Shown piece by piece: positions 9,081 to 18,273 of a stretch of DNA of 64,000 nucleotides. Positions within the stretch are counted from its first letter, which is position 1. Each line of letters begins with the position of its first letter. The position numbers and the translations under genes are program-made. Under the pieces are notes generated by a model. The model was not told the DNA's origin. It searched no databases and saw only the letters and a list, made by a program, of their open reading frames with translations. This stretch comes from JAJDZL01 sp965221175 (GTDB lineage Bacteria > Pseudomonadota > Gammaproteobacteria > Arenicellales > JAJDZL01): positions 1,736,001 to 1,800,000 of the forward strand of contig OZ244867.1 of NCBI GenBank assembly GCA_965221175.1, read 5' to 3'.

Positions 9081-10129
9081 GTCAGTAGCACTTCCTCAGT
9101 TTCCGATTCTTGCACATCAGCCGGATTGTTCTCCAGCCAGGTCATTGCCATGCCGGCCAACCTCTTACACCCTTCCCCGGTAATTGCGGATACGGCAACA
9201 CACTCTCCGTTCCAGCCAGTCCGTTCCACAATTTTCTTCATTCTCTGTTCAACTTCTTGTACGGACAATAAATCAATCTTGTTCAGAACCAGCCAGCGCG
9301 GTCTCGATCGCAGTGCCTCATCGAATTCGCCCAACTCATTTTCGATCGTCGTTATGGAATTCACGAGTGCTTCGAGGTCGTCCGATTCGGCGATATCTAC
9401 AAAGTGAAACAGCAATCTCGTGTGTCGAAGATGTTTCAGAAACCGAATTCCCAAACCACTGCCGGAGGATGCCCCTTCAATCAATCCAGGAATGTCCGCG
9501 ATAGTATAACTTCGGCCGCGATCTAGCGATGCAACGCCCAGCGACGGCTTGAGCGTGGTAAATGGATACGGTGCAGTTTTAGGCGTCGCGTTGGTAACCT
9601 TTCTGATAAACGAAGATTTGCCAGCGTTTGGCAAACCGACCAGCCCGACATCAGCTAGCAGCCGAAGTTCAAGTCGCAATATTCTCGTTTCACCCGGTTT
9701 GCCGGGTGTGGTTTTGCGCGGTGTGCGGTTGGTGCTGGATTTGAAGCGGGCGTTGCCCAATCCATTGGCACCGCCGTTCGCAACCAGTACACTCTCGTTC
9801 GGCTTTTTGATATCCTCAATCAACTCCCGCGTTTCGGCATCAAACACCATGGTACCGACCGGAACCGGAATCCGCAAATCTTTTCCGTCTCGTCCAGTAC
9901 TGTCGCGACCGCTGCCGGGGCGACCGTTTTCCGCCTGATAGATTCGTTCAAACTGAAAATCAACCAGCGTGTTCAAATGAGGATCTGAAATCAGATAAAT
10001 GCTGCCGCCCTTGCCGCCATCACCACCGTCCGGGCCACCGCGGGGGACATTCTTTTCACGTCTGAACGACAGACATCCGGCTCCGCCGTTTCCGGCAGCA
10101 ACGCTGATTTGTGCTTCGTCAACAAACAA
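9077..10129 (-). CDS. obgE: GTPase ObgE/CgtA
   Basis: Obg is an essential GTPase that associates with the 50S subunit and links ribosome assembly to growth state. The protein is 350 residues. The glycine-rich Obg fold covers about residues 1-158 (GNGGAGCLSFRREK, GGPDGGDGGKGG). The G domain follows with GLPNAGKSS (G1), a FTTLKPSLG switch, DIPGLIEGA (G3) and NKIDLL (G4). The start is TTG at 10129, preceded by an AAAGGTG box, and the product begins MFVDEAQI, in line with the usual MKFVDEA. It follows rplU-rpmA on the same strand, the classical order. Confidence 0.96.
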   Translation of the reverse strand: MFVDEAQISVAAGNGGAGCLSFRREKNVPRGGPDGGDGGKGGSIYLISDPHLNTLVDFQFERIYQAENGRPGSGRDSTGRDGKDLRIPVPVGTMVFDAETRELIEDIKKPNESVLVANGGANGLGNARFKSSTNRTPRKTTPGKPGETRILRLELRLLADVGLVGLPNAGKSSFIRKVTNATPKTAPYPFTTLKPSLGVASLDRGRSYTIADIPGLIEGASSGSGLGIRFLKHLRHTRLLFHFVDIAESDDLEALVNSITTIENELGEFDEALRSRPRWLVLNKIDLLSVQEVEQRMKKIVERTGWNGECVAVSAITGEGCKRLAGMAMTWLENNPADVQESETEEVLLT

Positions 10130-10212
10130 CTGCGCGCACCTTTGATTGAAAGACGCGTACGACCGCTCTTAATTGGAATTCGACCGACACTAAATCGGCC
10201 GTTAAAGGATTG

Positions 10213-10470
10213 CTATACAGATATGACGGTAACGGTTTTTTTGCGCATCGGGCCTTTCACCTCAAACTTCACATTTCCGTCCGCTGTTGCAAACAATGTG
10301 TAGTCGTTGCCCATCCCGACATTGGGTCCCGGGTGAAATGTGCTGCCTCGCTGCCGAACAATGATATTGCCGGATCGAACAGCTTCACCACCGTAGCGTT
10401 TGACTCCCAATCGCTTGGAGACTGAATCGCGTCCATTTCTGGAACTGCCGCCCGCTTTCTTGTGTGCCAT
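10213..10470 (-). CDS. rpmA: Large-subunit ribosomal protein L27
   Basis: L27 is a small basic protein of the 50S subunit whose N-terminal tail reaches the peptidyl-transferase centre. The 85-residue product begins MAHKKAGGSSRNGRDSVSKR and contains RQRGSTFHPGPNVGMGND, both standard for the family. It lies 34 bases after rplU and upstream of obgE on the same strand. Confidence 0.97.
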   Translation of the reverse strand: MAHKKAGGSSRNGRDSVSKRLGVKRYGGEAVRSGNIIVRQRGSTFHPGPNVGMGNDYTLFATADGNVKFEVKGPMRKKTVTVISV

Positions 10471-10504
10471 GACTGATCTACCTCAAACCCGATGATATGT
10501 TCCT

Positions 10505-10894
10505 TTAGCTTTCGTCTGAATCAGTATCTTCTACTGCTGTGACCACTTCTTCTTCGGCTGCAGCAGGTGTGTCCTCCATCAATATGTCGCCTATACTGAC
10601 AATCTGAAGCTCAGTGTACCCCTGCCTGTGTCCCTGGGTTCTGCGATAATTCTTTCGACGTTTCATTTTGATCACGCGAATTTTGTCGCCTCGACCGTGG
10701 TCCAGAACTTTTCCGATTACCGGCATGCTTTCGACATGCGGAGTTCCGACTAGTGTTTCGTTATCTCCTGCGACAAGTAAAACGTTGTCGAACTGGAAGT
10801 TTTCCCCGACTTCAGCCTTGAGTTTTTCCACCCGGATTTTTGTTCCTGGTTTAACTCGGACTTGTTTCCCACCGGTTTCAATGATTGCGTACAT
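10505..10894 (-). CDS. rplU: Large-subunit ribosomal protein L21
   Basis: L21 binds 23S rRNA in the 50S subunit. The 129-residue product begins MYAIIETGGKQVRVKPGTKI, as expected, and has the KMKRRKNYRRTQGHRQGYT rRNA-binding block. After that block it continues with an acidic tail rich in Glu and Asp of about 25 residues, longer than the E. coli protein of about 103 residues. It leads the rplU-rpmA-obgE-proB unit. A TAAAAT-rich stretch upstream (10896-10920) may hold the promoter. Confidence 0.96.
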   Translation of the reverse strand: MYAIIETGGKQVRVKPGTKIRVEKLKAEVGENFQFDNVLLVAGDNETLVGTPHVESMPVIGKVLDHGRGDKIRVIKMKRRKNYRRTQGHRQGYTELQIVSIGDILMEDTPAAAEEEVVTAVEDTDSDES

Positions 10895-11195
10895 AGCGAA
10901 CTTTAATTTTACTTTAGAGGATTTTCAGACGTAAAAATGTGAAACATGAAATGATACTAACTTCATTCAGTTCCGTCAATTTTTTTAGGCAAATTTTGAA
11001 TGTAATCCGAAAAGAATTGAGCAATCAAAAAATTCGCCCGCATTCAGTATAGCAGGTACAGAATTGCAACGGATTGCGGATACTGAGAACTCACTTACCT
11101 CTAAAATTTCATCGGCAAGAACAATTCGGAACTGGTTATATTCCCTATAATGGAACAATAAGGGAATGGCAAATTGCTTTCCAGAAATTGCAAAT
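10895..11195. other. Intergenic region between rplU and the SRP RNA gene
   Basis: This stretch of about 300 bases separates the minus-strand rplU unit from the plus-strand SRP RNA and dnaX. It is AT-rich and must hold both divergent promoters. A TATAAT hexamer (in TCCCTATAATGGAAC, near 11145-11150) lies about 46 bases before the SRP RNA and may belong to its promoter. I see no protein-coding or repeat signal. Confidence 0.5.
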
Positions 11196-11308
11196 GGCGG
11201 GGACGGTTCGCTACTGCCGTGACGATAGGTTGTGAACCCGGTCAGGTCCGGAAGGAAGCAGCCGTAACAACTGATGCGGGCACTGCGATTCAGCGGGTTG
11301 AAACCGCC
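11196..11308 (+). ncRNA. ffs: Signal recognition particle RNA (4.5S RNA)
   Basis: The 4.5S RNA binds Ffh and targets membrane proteins to the translocon. The hallmark is GGTCAGGTCCGGAAGGAAGC at 11240-11259, followed by AGCC, which is the apical domain with the GGAA tetraloop and the symmetric loop bound by Ffh. The flanks pair: GGCGG at 11196-11200 with CCGCC at 11304-11308, and GTTCGCT with the AGCGGGT segment near 11292. The length of about 113 nt fits the short bacterial form. The position just before dnaX is seen in other gammaproteobacteria. The exact ends are estimated from the pairing. Confidence 0.92.
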
Positions 11309-11361
11309 TCCATTCAAACCTGCATACAATGGGGATTTCCGTAAGTCGGACAAATTCGAAA

Positions 11362-13074
11362 TTGAGTTACCTTGTTCTAGCCAGAAAATGGCGTCCAAAG
11401 CACTTTGGAGAAGTAGTCGGTCAGGATCACGTCGTTCGCACCCTCGCACATGCACTCGACAATGAGAGGCTGCATCACGCGTACCTGTTCACTGGAACGC
11501 GCGGCGTCGGCAAGACGACACTGGCGCGCATACTGGCGAAAGCACTGAACTGTGAACAGGGCGTCAGTTCCAAACCCTGCAACGAGTGCAATACCTGCAT
11601 GGAGATAGACGAGGGGAGGTTCATTGATCTGATTGAAGTCGATGCTGCATCCAAAACCAAAGTTGAAGATACCCGCACTCTTCTGGAGAGTGTCCCCTAC
11701 AGAGCGACTTCTGGTCGATACAAGATCTATCTGATCGACGAAATTCACATGCTTTCAGGGCACAGTTTCAATGCGCTGCTGAAAACGCTGGAAGAACCGC
11801 CCGAACACGTGAAGTTCCTGATGGCGACAACCAATCCCCAAAAACTGCCCGTAACTGTTCTCTCGCGTTGCATCCAGTTCAATCTCAGAGCCATGGACAT
11901 CACTGAAATCAGTAGTCAGCTTGAAAAAATTCTTCAGCAAGAAAACATTGAATTTGAGCCAGCCGCACTCGGCGGAATTGCCAGACAGTCCAGAGGCAGC
12001 ATGCGCGACGGTCTCAGCATTCTTGACCAGGCCATCTCCTATACCCACGGAAATCTGCTCGAAGCGCCAGTTCGCGAAATGCTCGGCATGATTTCGCAGG
12101 AATATCTGCAGTCACTTCTCACGGCACTCGCAAATCAACAGGCCGATACAGTCCTCAGTACCATTGAGAATATGTGCGAGCGTTCGGTAAATTTTGAAAG
12201 TGCGCTAGACGAGATGCTACTCAAGTTGCATGACCTTTCCCTGCTGAAGATCGCGCCAGCTGTGGTGAAAGCCAAAGAACATGACATCAAGGATTTATTG
12301 GAACTGGATCCGTTGCTTTCAGCAGAAGAAATTCAGTTGTATTACCAGATTGGACTCATTGGAAAACGTGACTTGGCACTTGCACCGGAGCCTCGTATTG
12401 GATTCGAGATGGTGTTGATGCGAATGCTGGCATTTCATCCTCAATCGCAGGCGGTTAAACCGAATGTGGAAGATCCACCTGTACACCCACCAGTCGCTGC
12501 TGTGCATGCATCTTCTGCGAGCCCGACTACGGCAGCCACTGCAACTCCTCGCGTGCAGGAGGCGAGAGCTCAGCAGAGCGAACCGGCTACGACAGCGTCT
12601 GAGCTTATCGCTCAAACGGAATCCTCTTCGACTCAATTCAAGGGTATTGAAACTTCGGAAGACTGGCTTGAATTCGCGAGGAATTCCGATAAACTGAATG
12701 GACCGGTTGGACTGTTTGCACGGAAACTTTCTTTTCAGAATCGTTCAGGTAATACAATAATTCTAGTTGCACCTGAAGATGCTCCTGCATCCATGATGCG
12801 AGCACAAAATCCGGATAATCTCAAAAAAATATTGCGTGAGAGTTTCGGCACAGACATAGAGCTGATTGTCCGAACTGAAACAAGCAGCAATGATTCGCTG
12901 GAAAAACGCCTGAACCAAGAACACGAAGAACGCATAACACAAGCGACAAAGCAAATTGAGCAGGAAGAAATACCCAGAATACTGCATGAAGAATTCAATG
13001 CAAGAATCGAAGAAGGCTCGGTGCGACCAGCAGACATAAAAGTAGATCAACCCATGAATGAGGGAATCAAATGA
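11362..13074 (+). CDS. dnaX: DNA polymerase III subunit tau/gamma
   Basis: DnaX is the clamp-loader ATPase of the replicative polymerase. From a TTG at 11362 the protein is 570 residues and begins MSYLVLARKWRPKHFGEVVG, which matches the family start. An ATG at 11329 would add 11 atypical residues, so I prefer the TTG, although neither site has a strong ribosome binding site. Visible are Walker A GTRGVGKTT, a zinc module with four Cys (CEQG...CNECNTC), the DEIHML Walker B, and the SRC sensor. A Pro/Ala/Thr-rich linker follows near residue 380, then a tau-type C-terminal domain. ybaB overlaps its stop by four bases. Confidence 0.95.
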   Translation: MSYLVLARKWRPKHFGEVVGQDHVVRTLAHALDNERLHHAYLFTGTRGVGKTTLARILAKALNCEQGVSSKPCNECNTCMEIDEGRFIDLIEVDAASKTKVEDTRTLLESVPYRATSGRYKIYLIDEIHMLSGHSFNALLKTLEEPPEHVKFLMATTNPQKLPVTVLSRCIQFNLRAMDITEISSQLEKILQQENIEFEPAALGGIARQSRGSMRDGLSILDQAISYTHGNLLEAPVREMLGMISQEYLQSLLTALANQQADTVLSTIENMCERSVNFESALDEMLLKLHDLSLLKIAPAVVKAKEHDIKDLLELDPLLSAEEIQLYYQIGLIGKRDLALAPEPRIGFEMVLMRMLAFHPQSQAVKPNVEDPPVHPPVAAVHASSASPTTAATATPRVQEARAQQSEPATTASELIAQTESSSTQFKGIETSEDWLEFARNSDKLNGPVGLFARKLSFQNRSGNTIILVAPEDAPASMMRAQNPDNLKKILRESFGTDIELIVRTETSSNDSLEKRLNQEHEERITQATKQIEQEEIPRILHEEFNARIEEGSVRPADIKVDQPMNEGIK

Positions 13075-13385
13075 AAGAATTAGGGGATTTTCTGAAGAAA
13101 GCATCGGAATTCGAAGCAGAAATGAAGAAAGTTCAGGCCGACTTGGACAAACAGAGAATGGTCGGCGTATCAGGCGGCGGACTGGTTAAAGTGGAAATGA
13201 ATGGGCGGCATGATGTTTCCAACGTCGTCATTGACGAGTGCCTAATGGATGATCGCGAAGCTCTGGAAGACCTGGTCGCCGGCGCCATCAATGATGCAGT
13301 ACGTAGAGTCGAAGACGCAAGCCATGAAAAAATGGCCAACTTGACAGCCGGTGTCAAACTGCCGATCGCGAACTGGCCTGCTTGA
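13071..13385 (+). CDS. ybaB: Nucleoid-associated protein, YbaB/EbfC family
   Basis: This small dimeric DNA-binding protein has 104 residues. It has the typical charged helix at the start (KKASEFEAEMKKVQADL), the central VSGGGLVKVEMNG strand block and a C-terminal DAVRRVEDASHEKM helix. Its ATG overlaps the dnaX stop (ATGA). The dnaX-ybaB-recR order is strongly conserved in bacteria, which supports the call. Confidence 0.95.
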   Translation: MKELGDFLKKASEFEAEMKKVQADLDKQRMVGVSGGGLVKVEMNGRHDVSNVVIDECLMDDREALEDLVAGAINDAVRRVEDASHEKMANLTAGVKLPIANWPA

Positions 13386-13413
13386 CATTGTCTAGTGCTC
13401 AACCCCAAAAAAG

Positions 13414-14010
13414 ATGACAGTCTCGAAGGCAGTCGAAGACTTGATGAAGGCATTTCGTCGATTGCCTGGAGTAGGGCCTCGAACCGCGCAGAGATTCGTT
13501 TTTCAGTTACTCGCTCGAGATCGCCATGGTGCCGCAGAAATCGCATCGACATTGCGAGTTGCAGTGGACAACGTTCGCCATTGCCGGCAGTGCAATAATT
13601 TCAGTGAATCTGAATTCTGCAACATTTGCTCTTCACCCTCTCGCGACCATTCTCAACTGTGCATAGTTGAAACGCCTGCTGATTTAGCGTCATTCGAGGA
13701 CGCCGGCGCCTATCAGGGGCTGTATTTCGTGCTTATGGGCAGAATTTCACCTCTGGACGGCATTGGCCCTGACGATTTAGGCATTGAAGAATTGCTCAAA
13801 ACACTCAGCCAACATCCAATCAAGGAAATCATTTTGGCGACGAACATCACACTGGAAGGCGACGCAACGGCAGACTATCTTACGGATTTGCTCGCCAAAC
13901 GCGGATTCACAGCCACCCGACTGGCACGCGGCCTACCGCTCGGCGGGGAACTCGAATACATGGACAAGGGTACTTTGATTGAGGCGTTTCATCGTCGCAT
14001 TCCTGCCTGA
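13414..14010 (+). CDS. recR: Recombination mediator protein RecR
   Basis: RecR works with RecF and RecO to load RecA on gapped DNA. The 198-residue product begins with a helix-hairpin-helix region (MKAFRRLPGVGPRTAQRFVF). It then has a four-Cys zinc finger (CRQCNNF and CNICSSP) at about residues 57-72, and a Toprim domain with the VETPADLASFE start. The C-terminal GLPLGGELEYMDKGTL is standard. It lies 28 bases after ybaB and completes the dnaX-ybaB-recR unit. Confidence 0.96.
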   Translation: MTVSKAVEDLMKAFRRLPGVGPRTAQRFVFQLLARDRHGAAEIASTLRVAVDNVRHCRQCNNFSESEFCNICSSPSRDHSQLCIVETPADLASFEDAGAYQGLYFVLMGRISPLDGIGPDDLGIEELLKTLSQHPIKEIILATNITLEGDATADYLTDLLAKRGFTATRLARGLPLGGELEYMDKGTLIEAFHRRIPA

Positions 14011-14123
14011 TCGGTAACCATTTTTGAATTTGTCGGTAAATTGACCGGTACCCTAAAAGCGCATATTCTGCGAATCTCTCCCGGTAATAGTCGCTGCTGA
14101 TATGAAATCACCTGCACCCAAGT

Positions 14124-15146
14124 ATGATGGCTACTTACAACGTTAATCAGGTGGGTTTGAAACAGGCGTCGTCCGATCCTGTATTGTCCGAAATTCAATC
14201 GGTAATTCGTGATGACCTCGAACAAGTACAGGCATACATCTTAGAAGCGCTGGATTCAAAAATTCCGCTTATTCAGGAGATTGGCAAACACATAATTGGA
14301 TACGGAGGAAAAAAACTTCGCCCGATCACGGTCTTTCTGAGTGCACGCGCATTCGGGTATGAAGGGCCGCACCACATCACCCTAGCAACGATATTGGAAT
14401 TTATTCACGTGGCTACACTGCTTCATGATGACGTAGTCGACGAGTCAAGCTTGCGGCGAGGCCGTGCCAGCGCCAATTCGATATGGGGCAATCCCGCCAG
14501 CGTTCTTGTCGGCGATTTCTTTTACTCCAGATCCTTTGAGATGCTGGTTATCGTTAACCAGTTGCCGATATTTGATGTGATGGCGAGCGCGACACGTAGA
14601 ATCTCAGAAGGCGAAATCATGCAACTAGAACAGTTACAGACGGCCGACACGACCGAGAAGCAGTACTTCGAGACCATAGAGCGAAAAACCGCGTCTTTAT
14701 TTTGGGCAGCAGCGAAAATGGGGGCGATCATCGCCAATCAGTCGGATGAGGTGCAACAGCAAATGGCTGAATATGGAAGCAACCTTGGTTTGTCGTTTCA
14801 GTTGATCGATGATTATCTGGATTATGCAGGTGACACAACAACCATCGGCAAGAAGGTTGGAGATGATTTGACTGAAGGGAAATTGACTCTGCCATTAATC
14901 TACGCGCGAGATAACGTAAGTGCTGCCAAGCGTAAGATCATTGAGACTGCAGTTCGACATCCGAACGAAGCCAATATCGAAGAAATATGCGAAATCGTTG
15001 CCTCTTCCGGTGCACTTGAATATACTGTCGGGCTTGCCCGTGAGTACAGTCGTCGTGCAACGGAGGAAATAGATTTTCTCCCTCATTCACTCTTTCAAGT
15101 ATCGCTTATCAATCTGGCGGAATTTGCTTGCAACCGCAACTACTGA
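14124..15146 (+). CDS. ispB: Polyprenyl diphosphate synthase (octaprenyl type)
   Basis: This trans-prenyltransferase extends isopentenyl units to make the side chain of quinones. The 340-residue protein has GGKKLRP near residue 55, the first Asp-rich motif DDVVDE with the following RRG, a GDFFYSRSF segment, and the second Asp-rich motif in LIDDYLDYAGD. The length and the small residues before the first motif fit the long-chain IspB group, but chain length cannot be set by eye. tRNA-Pro follows 14 bases after the stop, so the two may share a transcript. Confidence 0.88.
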   Translation: MMATYNVNQVGLKQASSDPVLSEIQSVIRDDLEQVQAYILEALDSKIPLIQEIGKHIIGYGGKKLRPITVFLSARAFGYEGPHHITLATILEFIHVATLLHDDVVDESSLRRGRASANSIWGNPASVLVGDFFYSRSFEMLVIVNQLPIFDVMASATRRISEGEIMQLEQLQTADTTEKQYFETIERKTASLFWAAAKMGAIIANQSDEVQQQMAEYGSNLGLSFQLIDDYLDYAGDTTTIGKKVGDDLTEGKLTLPLIYARDNVSAAKRKIIETAVRHPNEANIEEICEIVASSGALEYTVGLAREYSRRATEEIDFLPHSLFQVSLINLAEFACNRNY

Positions 15147-15159
15147 TCCAGAATTCAAT

Positions 15160-15236
15160 CGGGGTGTAGCTCAGCCTGGCAGAGCACTGCCTTCGGGAGG
15201 CAGGGGCCGGTGGTTCGAATCCACTCACCCCGACCA
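15160..15236 (+). tRNA. tRNA-Pro(CGG)
   Basis: The 77-nt cloverleaf has acceptor arms CGGGGTG and CACCCCG and an encoded CCA end. The anticodon arm is CTGCC-TTCGGGA-GGCAG, giving anticodon CGG, which reads CCG proline codons. The T arm contains GGTTCGAATCC. The T-loop and D-loop consensus bases are intact. Confidence 0.96.
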
Positions 15237-15387
15237 ATTCGTTAGTCTCAATGTCAATTGCCTGCGCCTGCCTGTCGAGATCGCAGTTGGCTGAGGCGGC
15301 GATGGCGCCGAACTTTGCGTAGTTAGAATATCCATGTAGAATACTGAAATTAAATCTGATCTACGGATTTCATCAGAAAATTTGGAC

Positions 15388-16692
15388 ATGCTGAATTTCG
15401 GTAACGAAGATTTCCTGCCTGATTTGGAAATCGCAAAACTGCAACACAGAAGGTGGGAATCGCAACGACACTACGTAGCTGGAAACTCCGGTTTCTATCA
15501 GCAGCTCTGGGATGGAGTTCGAGTTCCTAAAAAACTTCAGGACGTCTCGAATCTGCCGCTCTGCAACAAGGAGATGCTTCGCGAGTCTCAAGCCGCCTGT
15601 CCGCCTTTTGGTAGTTATTTAGCCGCTCAATCCAGTCAACTGATTCGAGTTCACCGTACCTCTGGAACGACTGGACAAGCCATGAATGTGGCTTTGACCC
15701 GTGCGGACGCGAACCAGACTGCTCAGATAGGCGCTAGAAGTTATCGAGCTTCAGGACTTCGGCCTGGAGATCTAGTGATTCACTGTCTGAATTACCAGAT
15801 GTGGATGGGTGGAGTGACGGATCATCTGTCCCTTGAAGCAACGGGAGCAACGGTCATTCCATTCGGCATCGGAAACAGTGAGTTGCTGATTCAAACCGTT
15901 CTTGATCTGAAAGTCGATGCCATTCAATCTACACCCTCCTATCCTGCAGTTCTCGAAAAAACGATCTGTGAATATTTTCCCGGGATACAACCGCAAGACC
16001 TAGGACTGCGATTGGGACTTTTTGGAGGTGAGGCCGGCCTCGACAATACAGGTTTTCGACGACGGCTTGAAGAGACCTGGGGATATGCTGTCAGAAACGC
16101 AAACTACGGGGTGTCCGATGTATTCAGTAATTTTGCGGGACAATGTGATAAAAATAATGACCTTCACTTTGTTGGGCATGATGTTCTGCATGCTGAAATT
16201 GTTGATCCGATTGATGATGGCGTTGTCGCTTGGCAAGAAGGAAATAGTGGTGAACTAGTACTCACCCACTTGGCACGGCAAGCCCAACCGCTGGTTCGAT
16301 TCCGTACGAACGACGTAGTTGTTGTCACCGGCACCGACAAATGTGCATGCGGCCGAACAACACCCAGGTTTCGTGTACTGGGCCGCACTGACGACATGAT
16401 CGTAGTCCGGGGTGTTAATGTCTACCCCTCTGCAGTGGGAGGCATAATCAACAACTTTCCGGAATTGTCTGGGGAGTTTCGCATTCGTCTGCGAGGGAAA
16501 GTGCCATACGACAGACTGGAAATTGAGGCAGAGCTGCTTAGAGATGTTGCGCCGAGTGAACATCTGGCCGAAGATATTGAACGTGCCATCAAATTCAACG
16601 TTAGAGCTTCTGCTCGCGTAGATCTCGTTCCGCCCTACTATCTTCCGCGTACGGAAGGAAAAACACAAAGATTGATTCGGGAGGACCCGTAA
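15388..16692 (+). CDS. Phenylacetate-CoA ligase-like adenylate-forming enzyme
   Basis: This ANL-superfamily protein of 434 residues resembles PaaK, which activates aryl acids to CoA thioesters. It has the phosphate-binding loop RTSGTTGQAMNV near residue 94, a LFGGEAG motif, a YGVSDVF motif, and the C-terminal hinge region with LGRTDDMIVVRGVNVYPSAV. Two Cys in the DKCACGRTTPR segment fit the PaaK zinc-like pair. The ATG at 15388 is preferred over a TTG six bases earlier. The stop overlaps the start of the enoyl-CoA hydratase gene (TAATG), so the two probably form a small aryl- or acyl-CoA pathway. The substrate is not determinable. Confidence 0.82.
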   Translation: MLNFGNEDFLPDLEIAKLQHRRWESQRHYVAGNSGFYQQLWDGVRVPKKLQDVSNLPLCNKEMLRESQAACPPFGSYLAAQSSQLIRVHRTSGTTGQAMNVALTRADANQTAQIGARSYRASGLRPGDLVIHCLNYQMWMGGVTDHLSLEATGATVIPFGIGNSELLIQTVLDLKVDAIQSTPSYPAVLEKTICEYFPGIQPQDLGLRLGLFGGEAGLDNTGFRRRLEETWGYAVRNANYGVSDVFSNFAGQCDKNNDLHFVGHDVLHAEIVDPIDDGVVAWQEGNSGELVLTHLARQAQPLVRFRTNDVVVVTGTDKCACGRTTPRFRVLGRTDDMIVVRGVNVYPSAVGGIINNFPELSGEFRIRLRGKVPYDRLEIEAELLRDVAPSEHLAEDIERAIKFNVRASARVDLVPPYYLPRTEGKTQRLIREDP

Positions 16693-17441
16693 TGACTGAT
16701 ACAGTTTTGTCCGCTACACACAATAAAGTTCGCACTCTGACACTGAATCGACCACAACGTCTGAATGCGTTGAATGCCGAACTGCTGTCCGACCTTCGAC
16801 AGGAACTGGATGCCGCAATCACAGATCCACAAATTGGCGCAATTGTGCTTAGAGGAGCTGGCCGCGCGTTTTGTGCTGGAGACGATCTCAAAGACTTTCA
16901 GAATCAGTCAAAGAGCCGGGCGGAAGCAGAAAAATTTATCGAAGCCATCCAAGATGTTACTCGCCGTATTGTTCTGGGAGAGAAAATTGTGGTTGGTGCG
17001 ATTCATGGCTGGGCTGTCGGTGGAGGACTGGAGTGGGCAATCAATTGCGATTTGGCGGTATTCGCAGAAAATACGAAGTGTTTCTTTCCTGAGCTCAAAT
17101 GGGGAATGTTTCCAACTGGAGGTGTAACCTCACTGCTGCCTGTAATGATCGGACTGGTGAAGACCAAAGAATTGATGTTACTGGGAGAACAATTCAGCGC
17201 ACCTGAGGCCTTGGAATTGGGAATTGCGTGGAAAGTCGTGGCGAACGACGGCGTCTTCGAAATTGCACAGGATACAGCTGAACGCATTGCAGCGCTTCCA
17301 AGAAACGCAGTGAAGGATCTGAAGCGAGTTCTTCACCAAGTGGCAGTTTCAAATATTGAAATGGCAATGAATCTTGAAACTGAAGCAACTGTTCGAGGAT
17401 TTTTGGATCCTGAAACCATGGGCAGAGTGGCAAAATTCTAG
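16692..17441 (+). CDS. Enoyl-CoA hydratase/isomerase family protein
   Basis: This 249-residue crotonase-fold enzyme has the oxyanion-hole elements AFCAGDDLK near residue 60 and GWAVGGGLEWAINCDLAV near residue 105. The two Glu residues used by true hydratases appear to be present, one in GGGLE and one in FFPELKWG. Its ATG overlaps the stop of the PaaK-like gene, which suggests that the ligase product is its substrate pathway. The exact acyl chain is not determinable from the sequence. Confidence 0.85.
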   Translation: MTDTVLSATHNKVRTLTLNRPQRLNALNAELLSDLRQELDAAITDPQIGAIVLRGAGRAFCAGDDLKDFQNQSKSRAEAEKFIEAIQDVTRRIVLGEKIVVGAIHGWAVGGGLEWAINCDLAVFAENTKCFFPELKWGMFPTGGVTSLLPVMIGLVKTKELMLLGEQFSAPEALELGIAWKVVANDGVFEIAQDTAERIAALPRNAVKDLKRVLHQVAVSNIEMAMNLETEATVRGFLDPETMGRVAKF

Positions 17442-17613
17442 GGTGCCTGAATTTTCGACCGCATCATAAGTACAAAGCCTGCGCTGATTGCTGTGGCAGT
17501 TGTTCAACACGGTAATGTACGAAGTCACTATAATCAGCACCGCTGACCAAACACTCAAGAGTTTGCGGTTTAGATGCACTGCAAAACTTCTCAGATTCAA
17601 TCAGATTTAATTG

Positions 17614-17706
<93 letters not shown>

Positions 17707-17754
17707 GGCAAAAACGCACCTTTCCTCATTTAATCCACATAGTATTGTTCCCAA

Positions 17755-18150
17755 ATGGACCTGACGGCTTTGTTCTTCAGCGCTTTCTTGGCGGCTACAC
17801 TCCTGCCCGGCGGGTCGGAAGCATTGCTCGTTTATCTCGACCACATTTCGCAACATGGATTCTGGATTTTGCTTGCTACCGCAACTGTCGGTAATACTCT
17901 CGGCGGGATGGTGAGTTACGCCATGGGCCGAATCATACCGGCCCATCGACTCAGCAAACCCAATTTACAACGAGCTCTGATAAAAATTCGTCAGTATGGC
18001 GCTCCAATCCTAGTGCTGGCATGGGTTCCATTTGTAGGAGATGCGCTGTGCGTCGCAGCGGGCTGGGTTCGCTTGAACTGGATTTCAGCAGCGGTTTTTA
18101 TTGGTATTGGAAAAACAGCACGCTACGCGCTGGTGATGGCGGTTTTGTGA
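17755..18150 (+). CDS. YqaA-like inner membrane protein (DedA/VTT-type fold)
   Basis: This small membrane protein of 131 residues has about three to four hydrophobic segments. It resembles YqaA-type members of the DedA/SNARE-associated family. Visible landmarks are a glycine-rich LPGGSEALLVYL near the start, VGNTLGGMVSYAMGR near residue 45, and a late VPFVGDALCVAAGWVRL, which is the family's conserved P-x-x-G-D-x-x-x-x-A-G block. The function is probably lipid transport or envelope homeostasis by analogy with other DedA proteins. It stands alone between tRNA-Ser and a cytochrome gene. Confidence 0.8.
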   Translation: MDLTALFFSAFLAATLLPGGSEALLVYLDHISQHGFWILLATATVGNTLGGMVSYAMGRIIPAHRLSKPNLQRALIKIRQYGAPILVLAWVPFVGDALCVAAGWVRLNWISAAVFIGIGKTARYALVMAVL

Positions 18151-18273
18151 TTCGAGTGAACGCCTTAGTTGAATAGGTATATTCAAAATTCATCACATAT
18201 ATAGAGCTTACTCTTTATAAAATTGACATGCTCGATTCTTGTAGACTTCTGTACAATTTGGTTCTACTAATTG

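Noticed and set aside
11329..11361. ATG 11329 as the dnaX start
   Set aside because: It adds 11 residues that the family lacks. The TTG at 11362 gives the expected MSY-x-VLARKWRP start.
12823..12829. A run of seven A in dnaX, as a possible programmed frameshift site making a gamma subunit
   Set aside because: The run is not in the X-XXY-YYZ register, there is no clear stimulatory hairpin, and the shift would remove only about 70 residues, unlike known gamma forms.
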